A stretch of 64,000 nucleotides of DNA from positions 1 to 64,000 of the forward strand of contig DGRE01000020.1 of NCBI GenBank assembly GCA_002389905.1, in the 5' to 3' direction. Below the pieces are notes generated by a model. It was not told where the DNA came from and ran no database searches. It saw only the letters and a list, made by a program, of their open reading frames with translations. Positions 16,635-25,134 of this stretch are shown one piece after another (the stretch's first letter is position 1; each line of letters begins with the position of its first letter). The position numbers and the translations under genes are program-made. This DNA is from Hungatella sp. UBA4396. GTDB taxonomy: Bacteria; Bacillota; Clostridia; Lachnospirales; Lachnospiraceae.

Positions 16635-16727
16635 TGATCCTCTCCGACCCGCCGGGCACATTACCCATTACAAATTTTAAACGCATCTTCCGGCACCCCA
16701 AATAACACCTGCTTTAGATCTCGACCC

Positions 16728-17144
16728 TTGGCACTTACCGATTACGGCCCAAATCCGTTTACTATTGACATTAGTAAAGCTGCTATAAACAACAACATTT
16801 TCCGCACCGCCTTATGGACAGGTGCTCACTTACAACTTACCTTAATGAGCATACAGGTTGGCGATGAAATAGGATTAGAGATCCATCCTGATGATGATCA
16901 ATTTTTGTATATTGAATCCGGTCACGGTGTAGTTCAAATGGGAAATCAAGAGGATTATTTATATTTTCAACAACCCGTTTTTACTAACAGTGCTATTTTT
17001 ATTCCTGCTGGAATCTGGCACAATGTAATAAACACCGGCGAGATTCCTTTAAAATTATTCTCCATTTACGCACCTCCCCATCACTCTTGGGGTACTATCC
17101 ACCAAACTAAAGCTATTGCAGAAGCAGATACAAATCATTATTAA
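16728..17144 (+). CDS. cupin-domain protein with uncertain or lost start
   Basis: A small single-cupin protein with both conserved motifs: GLEIHPDDDQFLYIESGHG (metal His and Glu) and FIPAGIWHNVINTG (second His). The only start inside the family-like part is TTG at 16728, giving 138 residues, and no ribosome site precedes it. The same frame is open upstream to a stop at 16635-16637 and continues plausible coding (NASSGTPNNTCFRSRPLA), with no ATG, GTG or TTG start there. So either the TTG is used weakly or the original 5' end was lost. Related proteins are soluble sugar-binding or isomerase-like cupins; no function can be assigned. Confidence 0.6.
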   Translation: MALTDYGPNPFTIDISKAAINNNIFRTALWTGAHLQLTLMSIQVGDEIGLEIHPDDDQFLYIESGHGVVQMGNQEDYLYFQQPVFTNSAIFIPAGIWHNVINTGEIPLKLFSIYAPPHHSWGTIHQTKAIAEADTNHY

Positions 17145-17150
17145 TTATTG

Positions 17151-17186
17151 CCCGTCAGTTCTTTTAAAGAATTGGCGGGTTTTTTA
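17151..17186 (+). terminator. terminator of the cupin gene
   Basis: Fourteen-base arms (17151-17164 and 17166-17179) pair with two wobbles and are followed by T7. Confidence 0.85.
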
Positions 17187-17191
17187 TTATT

Positions 17192-17222
17192 TTGACATAT
17201 TTTTTTACATTTCTCATATAAT
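17192..17222 (+). promoter_or_regulatory. promoter of the 17273 gene
   Basis: Perfect TTGACA (17192-17197) and TATAAT (17217-17222), but the spacer is 19 bp, longer than optimal. Confidence 0.55.
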
Positions 17223-17272
17223 TTATTTGTAGGCTCACACCAGAACTGAGTATAGACGAAAGGAGACGTTCC

Positions 17273-17563
17273 ATGAAAAAAGCCAATCATTTTTCTGACT
17301 TATCTCTTCTTGATCAGGATATTCTGATCGATCACATCATTTTTAACTATAAGATGATTCCAAGCATTAACTATCAACAGACTGCTTATGGTCTGAAAGC
17401 GCGCTTCAACCGCTTAACAGGGGCTGATATGGGGCACCAAATTACTTCACAATGCTTCATGGAAGCCATGGTCAAAGCAGGTTACAAAGTGATTCCGGCT
17501 AAAAAAGACGTTATACCTAATTGGCATTTTAATGTTGGTAGGGTTCAATTTATAACCCATTGA
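17273..17563 (+). CDS. hypothetical protein
   Basis: 96 residues, soluble, mixed charge, with no signal peptide. AGGAG lies seven bases before the ATG, a consensus-like promoter precedes and a clean terminator follows, so this is a genuine single-gene unit. The C-terminal half (SQCFMEAMVKAGYKVIP) looks helical followed by a strand. I do not recognise the family; its location beside the integrase remnant makes accessory origin likely. Confidence 0.6.
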   Translation: MKKANHFSDLSLLDQDILIDHIIFNYKMIPSINYQQTAYGLKARFNRLTGADMGHQITSQCFMEAMVKAGYKVIPAKKDVIPNWHFNVGRVQFITH

Positions 17564-17576
17564 CTCATCTTATTTT

Positions 17577-17604
17577 GCACTCCAAAAGTTATGGAGTGCT
17601 TTTT
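17577..17604 (+). terminator. terminator of the 17273 gene
   Basis: GCACTCCA (17577-17584) pairs perfectly with TGGAGTGC (17592-17599), followed by a T5 tract. Confidence 0.85.
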
Positions 17605-18041
17605 ACGTAAAAAGCAATGACACCCTTCAATCTGTGTTTCCGTCAAATCTCAGTTTGGCTGATAAAATATATCCGCCTTATTTTCTTGCACTTCCCACTG
17701 GAAAACTCATGTGCAGACAAGGCTACTCTAAACCGTGTATTATGAAATAGCACAAACATTTCTGCTGAACGTATTCCTTATGTTATGTGTTCTCTCAAAC
17801 ATCGTCTTGCTGTCATAGTCCCTCCAATCCCAGTTACTGGTTTAACCACTTCCTTTAGCTTACTTCCCCATTTTTTATTTACTGTTTATTACCATAATAT
17901 TTTTATAGATTATGCTCATAATAATATTGTGTTCATCAAAAAACACATTATTATAGACGGAGGTGTCAAGTCATGGATGGCAATGCGGAAATAACAATAG
18001 GTTGTTAATGAAGTATTGTTGACAGCTTAAACCTAGGTCGG
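17605..18041. other. non-coding or degraded stretch with a mini-frame
   Basis: No supported gene. A strong GGAGG is followed at 17973 by ATG and only 11 codons (MDGNAEITIGC) before a stop at 18008; this looks like a gene start cut off by deletion. The rest shows no recognisable coding. Confidence 0.35.
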
Positions 18042-18076
18042 AAAAATGTCCTCATACTAATCTTGAGGGCATTTTT
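18042..18076. terminator. bidirectional terminator hairpin
   Basis: Thirteen-base arms (18042-18054, 18064-18076) pair with one wobble; A/T runs on both sides. It would end the plus-strand mini-frame and the minus-strand fragment from 18114. Confidence 0.65.
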
Positions 18077-18113
18077 CTTTATAGCCCGTTCAACCTTGAT
18101 TGTTGCATATCGC

Positions 18114-18288
18114 TCAGCGCATTTCCCTAGCATAATCCGGATAATCCAGGAGGCGATCCGCAAAATCCTTTGCCATCTGATCCCAGGAAGTGGTACAACA
18201 AGCCTCAAGCAGATATTTGTGGATAGAATCCACCAGCGCCTTGTGCCAGTCACCTTTCTGCATAAATTCAGCCCTATTTGCTGAAGCA
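18114..18288 (-). pseudogene. unidentified gene fragment
   Basis: A minus-strand frame reads plausible protein (EFMQKGDWHKALVDSIHKYL, then WDQMAKDFADRLLDYPDYAR) to a stop at 18114, followed by a terminator. It runs back without a start into the integrase fragment. It looks like the C-terminus of a real protein, but I cannot name it. Confidence 0.35.
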
Positions 18289-18309
18289 CTCGCCCAGATA
18301 GGAATATAT

Positions 18310-18480
18310 GAGCACACACCTCATGACTGCCGGCACACCTTTGGCAGCTTGCTTAATAGATACGAAGCCAATGAAATATGTTCAAGAAAACTCCTTGGCC
18401 ATGTTCCCAGAGACGCCCATGAACGCTATATCCATAAATCAATCGAAGACCTGCGTAAAGCTGTTTGTCTGATTCCATAG
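18310..18480 (+). pseudogene. tyrosine recombinase (phage integrase) C-terminal fragment
   Basis: About 56 codons carry the end of a tyrosine-integrase catalytic domain: HTPHDCRHTFGSLL (Arg and His of the active site), LLGHVPRDAHERYIHKS (His of box II and the Tyr nucleophile region) and EDLRKAV. Everything before the HTPHDCRH motif is missing; the frame continues backwards into the antisense of another fragment. The recombinase is therefore inactive. Confidence 0.7.
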
Positions 18481-18663
18481 TGTTACTAATGCGTCATACT
18501 TATGTCACTAGTTGCAATAAATCCATTGTTTTCCCCAAAACCCAATTTTGCTGAAATCCCCATTTTGTCCCACTCTCAATCACATCCAATTTCTTAGAGA
18601 ATCGATTGAATTAAGAAAATCTTCATAATCTATTCAAACAATATACAAACTTTTCCCGAGGTC
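18481..18663. other. flank of the integrated element
   Basis: No gene. It holds the candidate right attachment repeat AGAAAATCTT at 18614-18623. Confidence 0.25.
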
Positions 18664-18778
18664 TTGTGCTATACTAAGTACATAAGAAATGCACAAGAAA
18701 TAATTATCCTTACATCCTTTTTGAAATCCGAAAATCCTAAGAAAAATCTCCCTGTGTCATGTGGCACAGGGATTTTTC
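18664..18778 (+). ncRNA. candidate small RNA: extended -10 promoter to terminator
   Basis: An extended -10 (TGCTATACT, TATACT at 18670-18675) is followed about 70 bases later by a GC-rich hairpin (arms 18742-18756 and 18765-18778, one bulge) with a T-run. No convincing protein start lies between. The expected transcript is roughly 95-100 nt. The hairpin might instead be a second terminator for the opposite strand. Confidence 0.35.
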
Positions 18779-18806
18779 TATTAATTCGGGAAAGAAGACA
18801 CACAAA

Positions 18807-18848
18807 AGCCGCTGTAAAAAGGCAATTAATCACCTTTTTGCAGCGGCT
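18807..18848 (-). terminator. terminator of the chemoreceptor gene
   Basis: AGCCGCTG/CAGCGGCT plus an A/T-rich inner stem, six bases after the stop, followed by TTTTG on the minus strand. Confidence 0.75.
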
Positions 18849-18853
18849 CTTTC

Positions 18854-20128
18854 TTATTCACATGGATTTTTCAATTTAAAGGTTTGTACCATATCCTTCA
18901 GGGTTTCAGCCTGCCGGTACAGATGGGAAGTAGCTGCAGTGCTCTCCTCGGACGCTGCCGAGTTCGCCTGCACCACTGAGGAAACCTGATTCAGCTCGTC
19001 ATTGATCCGGGAAATGCCCTGGGCCTGCTCTGACGATGCTCCGGCGATTTTCTCCGCCAGGTCTGCAACCTCTCCGATTCCTCCCACAATTTTATTAAAG
19101 GCATCTGCAGTGGTCTTTGCAATCCTGGTTCCGTATTCAGCCCTTTGTATGGAGCTTTCTATCATGTCTGTGCTTTCCTTTGCAGCCTTTGCAGAACGGG
19201 CCGCCAGGCTGCGCACCTCATCGGCCACAACCGCAAAGCCCATTCCGTATTTGCCTGCCCTTGCAGCCTCTACCGAAGCGTTTAAGGAAAGCATATTGGT
19301 CTGGAAAGCAATGTCCTCAATGGCCTTTATTACCTTTGAGATATTGGCAGAGGATACGTTGATCTCATCCATGGCACGGAGCATTTCTTCCATGTGCTTG
19401 TTTCCTTCCACAGCCCCCTCCCTCACATCGTTGGCACATGTCCGGGCTGCTGCTGCATGGTCTGCGCTTAAGCTGATCTGGTTTTTTACCTCCTCCGCTG
19501 CTGCTGCCAGCTCCTCAAGAGAGGCGGCCTGACGGCTTGCCCCTTCTGAAAGGCGTACACTGGCTTCTGATATCTGTCCGGCACCGCCCACTACCTGGCC
19601 TGATGCGCCGCAGATCTGGGACAGAATGCGGTTGTTTTTCTCCACAATCCGGCTTAAGGCAATGCCCAGGACATCCTTCTCCGAATTAACTTTCACATGA
19701 ACCGTTAAATCCCCATTGGCGATTGCCTCGGCTGTATGAGCCTGATTTCTGGTGTTTTCCACCATTGTCTTGAAGGACTGCATCAGTTCCCCCACCTCGT
19801 CAGTTGTAAGAACCCGTACATTTGCGCTGACGTCCCCCACAGATAACTGCTGTGCTATGTTGCTGAGTATCTTAAGAGGACGGACGATACTCTTGTTTAA
19901 GACCCTGCTCACAACTATGCTTACAACGAAAGACAATACGGTCAAAAGCAGTATTGCCGCTGAAAAAAGCACAAAAAATCCTGATGAAACATTATTTTTA
20001 GAATATAACCCGTAAACAGCGAAGATACTTACCAGCGAAATCAAAGCCGTGGTGATATTCACTATCCTGAATCCCCTTGCCAATCTCTTACTAAGAGCAA
20101 TTGAATTCTGTTTTTCCTGTTCTCCCAT
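18854..20128 (-). CDS. methyl-accepting chemotaxis protein with a minimal sensor
   Basis: A 424-residue membrane chemoreceptor. Two transmembrane helices (about 20-42 and 49-74) are separated by only a few residues, so there is essentially no extracellular ligand domain. A HAMP domain follows (about 75-130) and then the long coiled-coil signalling domain with the conserved hairpin tip (ADEVRSLAARSAKAAKEST). It would signal to CheA/CheW; none is visible here. Short receptors of this type may sense membrane or cytoplasmic cues. The gene stands alone between two terminators. Confidence 0.9.
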   Translation of the reverse strand: MGEQEKQNSIALSKRLARGFRIVNITTALISLVSIFAVYGLYSKNNVSSGFFVLFSAAILLLTVLSFVVSIVVSRVLNKSIVRPLKILSNIAQQLSVGDVSANVRVLTTDEVGELMQSFKTMVENTRNQAHTAEAIANGDLTVHVKVNSEKDVLGIALSRIVEKNNRILSQICGASGQVVGGAGQISEASVRLSEGASRQAASLEELAAAAEEVKNQISLSADHAAAARTCANDVREGAVEGNKHMEEMLRAMDEINVSSANISKVIKAIEDIAFQTNMLSLNASVEAARAGKYGMGFAVVADEVRSLAARSAKAAKESTDMIESSIQRAEYGTRIAKTTADAFNKIVGGIGEVADLAEKIAGASSEQAQGISRINDELNQVSSVVQANSAASEESTAATSHLYRQAETLKDMVQTFKLKNPCE

Positions 20129-20229
20129 TTGAACTGCACCCCTTGTTAGTTTTTATGTTTTATACTGTGTATATCGGCAGTTTCTAAAATAATTTTAGCA
20201 AAACAGAAAATTTATTTTAACCTATGATC

Positions 20230-21501
20230 TTATTTTTCGGTGTTTTTTAACACATCACAAAAATCAAAGGTGGCAAAATAGTCCTCTGGAGTCTCCGCCC
20301 TGCGGATCATCTGGACTGAGCCGTCTTCCTTTAACAACAGCTCCGCTGATTTTAACTTTCCGTTGTAATTATATCCCATGGCAAAGCCGTGAGCTCCCGT
20401 ATCGTGGATGAACAGCAAATCTCCCCTGGAAATCTCAGGCAGCATCCGGTCAATGGCAAATTTATCATTGTTCTCGCAAAGAGATCCTACCACATCGTAT
20501 TTATGATCACAGGCAGCCCCTTCCTTTCCCATGACCGTAATGTGGTGGTAAGCTCCATACATGGCGGGCCTCATCAGATTCACGGCGCAGGCATCCACGC
20601 CTACATATTCTTTGTGGGTATGCTTTTCATGAACCGCCGTTGTCACCAGACCGCCGTAAGGCGCCAGCATGAAACGTCCAAGCTCCGTATAAATGGCCAC
20701 GTCTCCCATGCCTGCAGGCACCAGGATTTCTTCATAGACCTTGCGCACGCCCTCTCCGATTACATGGATATCATTAGGCTCCTGATCAGGACGGTAAGGG
20801 ATTCCGATTCCTCCTGACAGATTGATAAATGCGATATCAGCTCCCGTCTCTTTCTCCAGCCTCACCGCCAGCTCAAACAGCACCTTGGCAAGAAATGGGT
20901 AATATTCATTGGTCACCGTATTGCTTGCCAGAAAAGCGTGAATGCCAAACCTCTTGGCTCCCTTGCTCTTTAATATCTTGTATGCCTCAAAGATCTGCTC
21001 CGTGGTCATTCCGTACTTGGCATCTCCCGGGTTATCCATAATGTCTGTGCTTATTTTAAATAATCCACCCGGATTGTAACGGCAGCTGATGGTTTCCGGT
21101 ATATAGCCGATAGATTCCTCTAAAAAATCAATGTGGGTAATGTCATCCAGATTGATAATAGCTCCCAGCTTGTCCGCATAGCGGTACTCTTCAGCAGGGG
21201 TATTGTTGGAAGAAAACATAATATCCGGGCCGGTAAAACCTGTCGCCTCAGACATCATAAGCTCTGTCAGGGAAGAGCAGTCCATCCCGCAGTCATAGTC
21301 CTTTAAAATCTTTAAGATAAAAGGATTTGGCGTGGCCTTTACCGCAAAATATTCCCGGAATCCCTTGTTCCAGGCAAATGCCTCTTTCAGCTTCACCGCA
21401 TTTTCGCGGATTCCTTTTTCATCATATAAATGAAAGGGTGTTGGATACTCCCTCACAATTTCTTCTAATTTTTCCTTTGTTACAAATGGTCTCTTTTCCA
21501 T
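20230..21501 (-). CDS. lysA: diaminopimelate decarboxylase (PLP fold-III)
   Basis: A cytoplasmic PLP enzyme of the alanine racemase/LysA fold, 423 residues, catalysing the last step of lysine synthesis. The PLP lysine is in EYFAVKATPNPF (about residue 50), the glycine-rich phosphate site is NLSGGIGIPY, and the active-site Cys and Glu region is VVGSLCENNDKFAIDR. Where classical LysA has HFHIGS this protein has HAFLASN, which marks the divergent clade common in Clostridia, so a related carboxylated amino acid as substrate is possible. Start 21501 has AGAGGAG upstream; a 17-codon open extension has no ribosome site. Confidence 0.82.
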   Translation of the reverse strand: MEKRPFVTKEKLEEIVREYPTPFHLYDEKGIRENAVKLKEAFAWNKGFREYFAVKATPNPFILKILKDYDCGMDCSSLTELMMSEATGFTGPDIMFSSNNTPAEEYRYADKLGAIINLDDITHIDFLEESIGYIPETISCRYNPGGLFKISTDIMDNPGDAKYGMTTEQIFEAYKILKSKGAKRFGIHAFLASNTVTNEYYPFLAKVLFELAVRLEKETGADIAFINLSGGIGIPYRPDQEPNDIHVIGEGVRKVYEEILVPAGMGDVAIYTELGRFMLAPYGGLVTTAVHEKHTHKEYVGVDACAVNLMRPAMYGAYHHITVMGKEGAACDHKYDVVGSLCENNDKFAIDRMLPEISRGDLLFIHDTGAHGFAMGYNYNGKLKSAELLLKEDGSVQMIRRAETPEDYFATFDFCDVLKNTEK

Positions 21502-21638
21502 GTTTTTCTCCTCTCGCAGCTTTAGACAGCAGAAGGAGCCTGTCTCCGGCACATCTGCTTTTCAGCTTTATTGTACCGGGGATAGACTCCTTTGTCTATA
21601 TATATATTGTATAAATATTCAAATTACCTGTAACTTAA

Positions 21639-23075
21639 TCAGTCCACAGTCACCACACGCATAATGTTGGTATGTGCGGCCGGTTCATGCTTTCTCACCG
21701 GGCTCACCACTCCGGCAGTTACCACTACCATATCATCTTCCTTTACAATTCCCTTAGCCTTTAACAGCTCCATAGAGGAATAGATGAGGACGTCAGTGGA
21801 TTCCGCACGCTTTGCATGAAGGGGCTTCACTCCCCAGTAAAGCTGCATCTGGCGAAGGGCGGCAGAGCTTGGGGACAAACCGATAATCTGGCTTTCCGGT
21901 CTCCACTTGGATAAAAGCCTTGCAGTAAAGCCTGTAATACTTGGAGCTACAATTACCTTTGCTCCCAGGTCATGAGCCGTTGACACGGAAGAATAACATA
22001 CGGCATTGGACACGTTGTGAACGTTGACGGCTGAAACCTTGCGCTTGCGGTAGCCATTGTAATCCAGATGCTTTTCTGTCTCCTCTACAATAGAGGCCAT
22101 CATGGAAAGGGCTTCCACCGGATACTTGCCCATAGCGGTTTCTCCGGAGAGCATAACAGCATCGGTTCCGTCATAAACAGCGTTTGCCACGTCCGTCACC
22201 TCTGCTCTGGTAGGACGGGGATTGCGGATCATGGAATCCAGCATCTGGGTTGCGGTAATAACCGGCTTACATGCTTCGTTACACTTGTCAATGATTCTTT
22301 TCTGAATAAAGGGAACCTCCTGAGCCGGAATCTCCACACCCATGTCGCCGCGGGCAACCATGATGCCGTCGCTGGCTTCAATGATCTCATCCAGATTTTC
22401 AATGCCCTCTGCATTTTCAATCTTGGCGATAACGCTGATACTGGAATTGCTGGCTTCCAGGATTTCCTTGATTTCATAAATAGCAGCTGCGGTACGGACA
22501 AAGGAAGCAGCGATAAAATCAAAGCCCTGTTCAATACCGAACTGAATGTCCTGTTTATCCTTTTCTGTCAGAGCCGGAAGCTTTACCTTTACGTTGGGCA
22601 CGTTAACGCCCTTTCTCTCTCCCAGTTCCCCGCCGTTAATGATTCTGCAGACGATTTCACTGCCCTTTACTTCAAGAACCTCCAGCTCAATGAGACCGTC
22701 GTCAATGAGAATGCGGTTTCCGGCCTTTACATCCTGGTTCAGTCCGTCATAGTTAATATGTCCTCTTGAGGCATTTCCCACAATCTCTTCTGTTGTCAGG
22801 ATATAAGTATCTCCATCTTTTAAAATTACTTTCTTTCCATCTTCCAAAAGTCCGGTACGGATCTCCGGTCCCTTGGTATCAAGAAGGGCTGCAATGGGAA
22901 TATCCAATTCCTCACGGATGCTCTTTAAGGCATCAAGGCGGGCCTGCTGCTCTTCATAGTCACCATGTGAAAAGTTAAATCTGGCAATATCCATTCCATG
23001 TTCAGCCAGGGCTTTCATCAGTTCCCGGTCATTGGTGTTAGGTCCCATAGTGCAAATAATCTTGGTTCTCTTCAT
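21639..23075 (-). CDS. pyk: pyruvate kinase
   Basis: The final glycolytic ATP-forming enzyme, 478 residues. Family signatures are clear: MKRTKIICTMGP at the start, RFNFSHG, the catalytic Lys in ISVIAKIENAEG, MVARGDMGVE and MLSGETAMGKYP. It lacks the extra C-terminal PEP-utiliser domain found in some Firmicutes. The start at 23075 is set by GGAGG seven bases upstream; the longer frame overlaps the preceding gene. It lies 16 bp behind the rhomboid-like gene and is likely the end of a corA-rhomboid-pyk transcript. Confidence 0.96.
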   Translation of the reverse strand: MKRTKIICTMGPNTNDRELMKALAEHGMDIARFNFSHGDYEEQQARLDALKSIREELDIPIAALLDTKGPEIRTGLLEDGKKVILKDGDTYILTTEEIVGNASRGHINYDGLNQDVKAGNRILIDDGLIELEVLEVKGSEIVCRIINGGELGERKGVNVPNVKVKLPALTEKDKQDIQFGIEQGFDFIAASFVRTAAAIYEIKEILEASNSSISVIAKIENAEGIENLDEIIEASDGIMVARGDMGVEIPAQEVPFIQKRIIDKCNEACKPVITATQMLDSMIRNPRPTRAEVTDVANAVYDGTDAVMLSGETAMGKYPVEALSMMASIVEETEKHLDYNGYRKRKVSAVNVHNVSNAVCYSSVSTAHDLGAKVIVAPSITGFTARLLSKWRPESQIIGLSPSSAALRQMQLYWGVKPLHAKRAESTDVLIYSSMELLKAKGIVKEDDMVVVTAGVVSPVRKHEPAAHTNIMRVVTVD

Positions 23076-23091
23076 GAATCGTCCTCCGTAG

Positions 23092-23937
23092 CTAGTTAAT
23101 CGTGTCTCCGGATACAGGGTGATCCGGCGTAACGTGTTTATGTGTATACAAATGCTCAGAACAGTATTCATAGCTGCCCTGGCACTTTGAGCAATAACGG
23201 AATTCCAGATCAGGGGAGTCTTTTTCCGTCCGTCCGCATACGGCGCACCGGTGATGGGCTCCTCCCTGGGGTGTTATTTTCATCTGCCTGCGGAATGTCT
23301 GCTTTCTCTTCATCTCCTTCGGATTAAAACGGTTTAAATTGCGGGTCAGAAGGAAAAAGATAATGCAGTTAAGCAGTGACATAACAATGGTGATCCTGGT
23401 TGCCATGCCTCCCACTAAGAATCCGTAAATGAAGTAAATACCATTAAAAAGGGCCATCCACTTAGCTTTGACAGGAATGGCAAAAAACAGCAGAAATTCC
23501 AGATCCGGAAAGGTGACGGCAAAAGCAAAAAACAGGGAATAATTGAGAAATTGGGTGGTAATCAGCGCGCTCACCCCTGTGAGGGCATAAACCACTAAAG
23601 CAGCGGCCACATGTCCAACCACTCCCATAAAGAAGTAGACATTAAAACGGAACGGGCCCCATACCCTCTCTAAATTGGTTCCCAGCATATAGTATAAATA
23701 CAGGCTGAGAACAGCAAAAAACGGGTCGCTTCCCGGAGGATAAATCATAAAGGTCACAATCCTCCATACCTGCCCCTGAAGGATTTTTCCTGCATCAAGA
23801 GATAAATACTGCAGATAAAATCCCGGGGCAAACCAGGTGATCAGAAGTCCCACACCGTACATGCCGATGATGTAATACATCAGATTTGGAATCGCATATT
23901 TTCTGAATCTGCGTTCCAGGTTGTAAAAAAATTTCAT
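23092..23937 (-). CDS. rhomboid-like membrane protein with C-terminal zinc ribbon
   Basis: 281 residues with about six transmembrane helices in the first 205, followed by a basic linker and a Cys/His-rich tail (CAVCG, then YCSKCQGSYEYCSEH). The architecture and the opening segment (GQVWRIVTFMIYPP) resemble the rhomboid/derlin-like superfamily. The catalytic GxSG motif of rhomboid proteases is absent: the equivalent stretch reads GVSALITTQF, so proteolysis is unlikely. The zinc ribbon probably binds protein or nucleic acid in the cytoplasm. AGAGG precedes the ATG, and the ribosome site overlaps the corA stop. Confidence 0.75.
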   Translation of the reverse strand: MKFFYNLERRFRKYAIPNLMYYIIGMYGVGLLITWFAPGFYLQYLSLDAGKILQGQVWRIVTFMIYPPGSDPFFAVLSLYLYYMLGTNLERVWGPFRFNVYFFMGVVGHVAAALVVYALTGVSALITTQFLNYSLFFAFAVTFPDLEFLLFFAIPVKAKWMALFNGIYFIYGFLVGGMATRITIVMSLLNCIIFFLLTRNLNRFNPKEMKRKQTFRRQMKITPQGGAHHRCAVCGRTEKDSPDLEFRYCSKCQGSYEYCSEHLYTHKHVTPDHPVSGDTIN

Positions 23938-23949
23938 GTTTTCCTCTTT

Positions 23950-24891
23950 TCAAAACATATCCTTTTTGGAAAAAATCCATGCCACAATCAGGGTCAGAAC
24001 CAGGGTCAGGCCCAAGACAACGGAAAAGCCGTAAGGGCTGTCCGCAAAGGGGATTCCTCTGGTATTCACATTCATTCCATAAAAGCTGGCTACCATGGTA
24101 GGGATGGACATGACAATGGTAATGGTTGCCAAAAACTTCATTACAATGTTCTGGTTGTTGGAAATAACGGATGCAAAGGCATCCATGGTTCCGCTTAAAA
24201 TGCCGCTGTAAATGTTAGCCATCTCAATAGCCTGCTTATTTTCAACGATAACATCTTCCAAAAGCTCCGTATCCTCCGGATACTTCTTGATCTTTTCGAT
24301 CCTCATAAGCTTTTCCAGCACCACTTCATTGGAGCGCAAAGATGTGGTGAAATACACCAGACTCTTTTCCAGCTCCAGAAGCTCGATCAGTTCCCGGTTT
24401 CTGGTAGATTTATGAAGCTGTTCTTCCACCTCTCCGCTTTTTTTGTCGATGACCCTCAGATATTGCAGATAAAGAGATGCATTCTTATACAGAATCTGAA
24501 GGATAAAACGGGTTTTCATATAGGTATGAAAATCCCGGACTCTTCCATCCATAAATGCATTGAGTACTGAAGTGTCCTCCAGGCAGACTGTAATAATGGC
24601 ATCCTCTGTGGTGATAATACCCACAGGAATGGTCACGTACCAGTCCTTTCCGCCTCTTTCCTCTACAGTGGGAACGTCCACTAAAATCAGGGTATAGTGA
24701 TCCTCTACCTGAATACGGGAACGCTCTTCCTCATCCAGAGGAGCCCTTAAATCGTCGGGATCGATCTGATACGTATCGGCAATTTCCAGAATTTCCGTCG
24801 CAGTAGGGTTCGTAAGAGCCACCCAGCAGCCTGGTAAAAGTTCATCCTTTTGCTGGATCAGGCCGTTCTCTGTTTTATAAATCCGAATCAT
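23950..24891 (-). CDS. corA: CorA-family magnesium/divalent cation channel
   Basis: A 313-residue homopentameric channel subunit. A large cytoplasmic domain is followed by two C-terminal transmembrane helices; the first ends with the selectivity motif YGMN (GMN), and the second is followed by a basic Lys-Lys-Asp tail. GGGGAG lies before the ATG. It begins the corA-rhomboid-pyk group; in other Lachnospiraceae CorA proteins stand alone or with similar small membrane proteins. Confidence 0.92.
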   Translation of the reverse strand: MIRIYKTENGLIQQKDELLPGCWVALTNPTATEILEIADTYQIDPDDLRAPLDEEERSRIQVEDHYTLILVDVPTVEERGGKDWYVTIPVGIITTEDAIITVCLEDTSVLNAFMDGRVRDFHTYMKTRFILQILYKNASLYLQYLRVIDKKSGEVEEQLHKSTRNRELIELLELEKSLVYFTTSLRSNEVVLEKLMRIEKIKKYPEDTELLEDVIVENKQAIEMANIYSGILSGTMDAFASVISNNQNIVMKFLATITIVMSIPTMVASFYGMNVNTRGIPFADSPYGFSVVLGLTLVLTLIVAWIFSKKDMF

Positions 24892-25043
24892 GGCTTTCTC
24901 CCCTTTCTACTAAAAAATTTTTGCATACTTCGACTTATACATTATAGTTTCCAGAAACCTTTTTGTCAAACAAAATGAAGGCAGATTTAGTGAACTTAAA
25001 CAAATTTTGCTAGTTTTAACATATATTTATCACGTGAACGGAA

Positions 25044-25072
25044 TTGTATTATTTCTTATTTTATGGTAAACT
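25044..25072 (+). promoter_or_regulatory. promoter of the giant activase gene
   Basis: TTGTAT (25044-25049), 17 bp, extended -10 TGG-TAAACT (25067-25072). Transcription would begin near 25079, which argues for the ATG at 25135 rather than the GTG at 25081. Confidence 0.55.
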
Positions 25073-25134
25073 GATGTCCGGTGAGCCACAAACTTACTTT
25101 TGCACAAAAGGAGGCAAGGGATTATCCCGCGCAT

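Larger units (their letters stand above)
12601..18623. mobile_element. remnant of an integrated prophage or integrative element
   Basis: Between the M20 peptidase and chemoreceptor genes lie truncated lysis, tail and terminase genes on the minus strand and a C-terminal integrase fragment on the plus strand at the far end. A 10-bp direct repeat, AGAAAATCTT, occurs at 12601-12610 and 18614-18623 and could be the attachment core, but a match this short may be chance. The middle (15.3-17.6 kb) contains apparently intact small genes that may be cargo or host genes. Confidence 0.5.

Noticed and set aside
22068..22769. A 233-codon plus-strand frame opposite pyk
   Set aside because: It lies wholly inside pyruvate kinase and has a composition typical of an antisense shadow.
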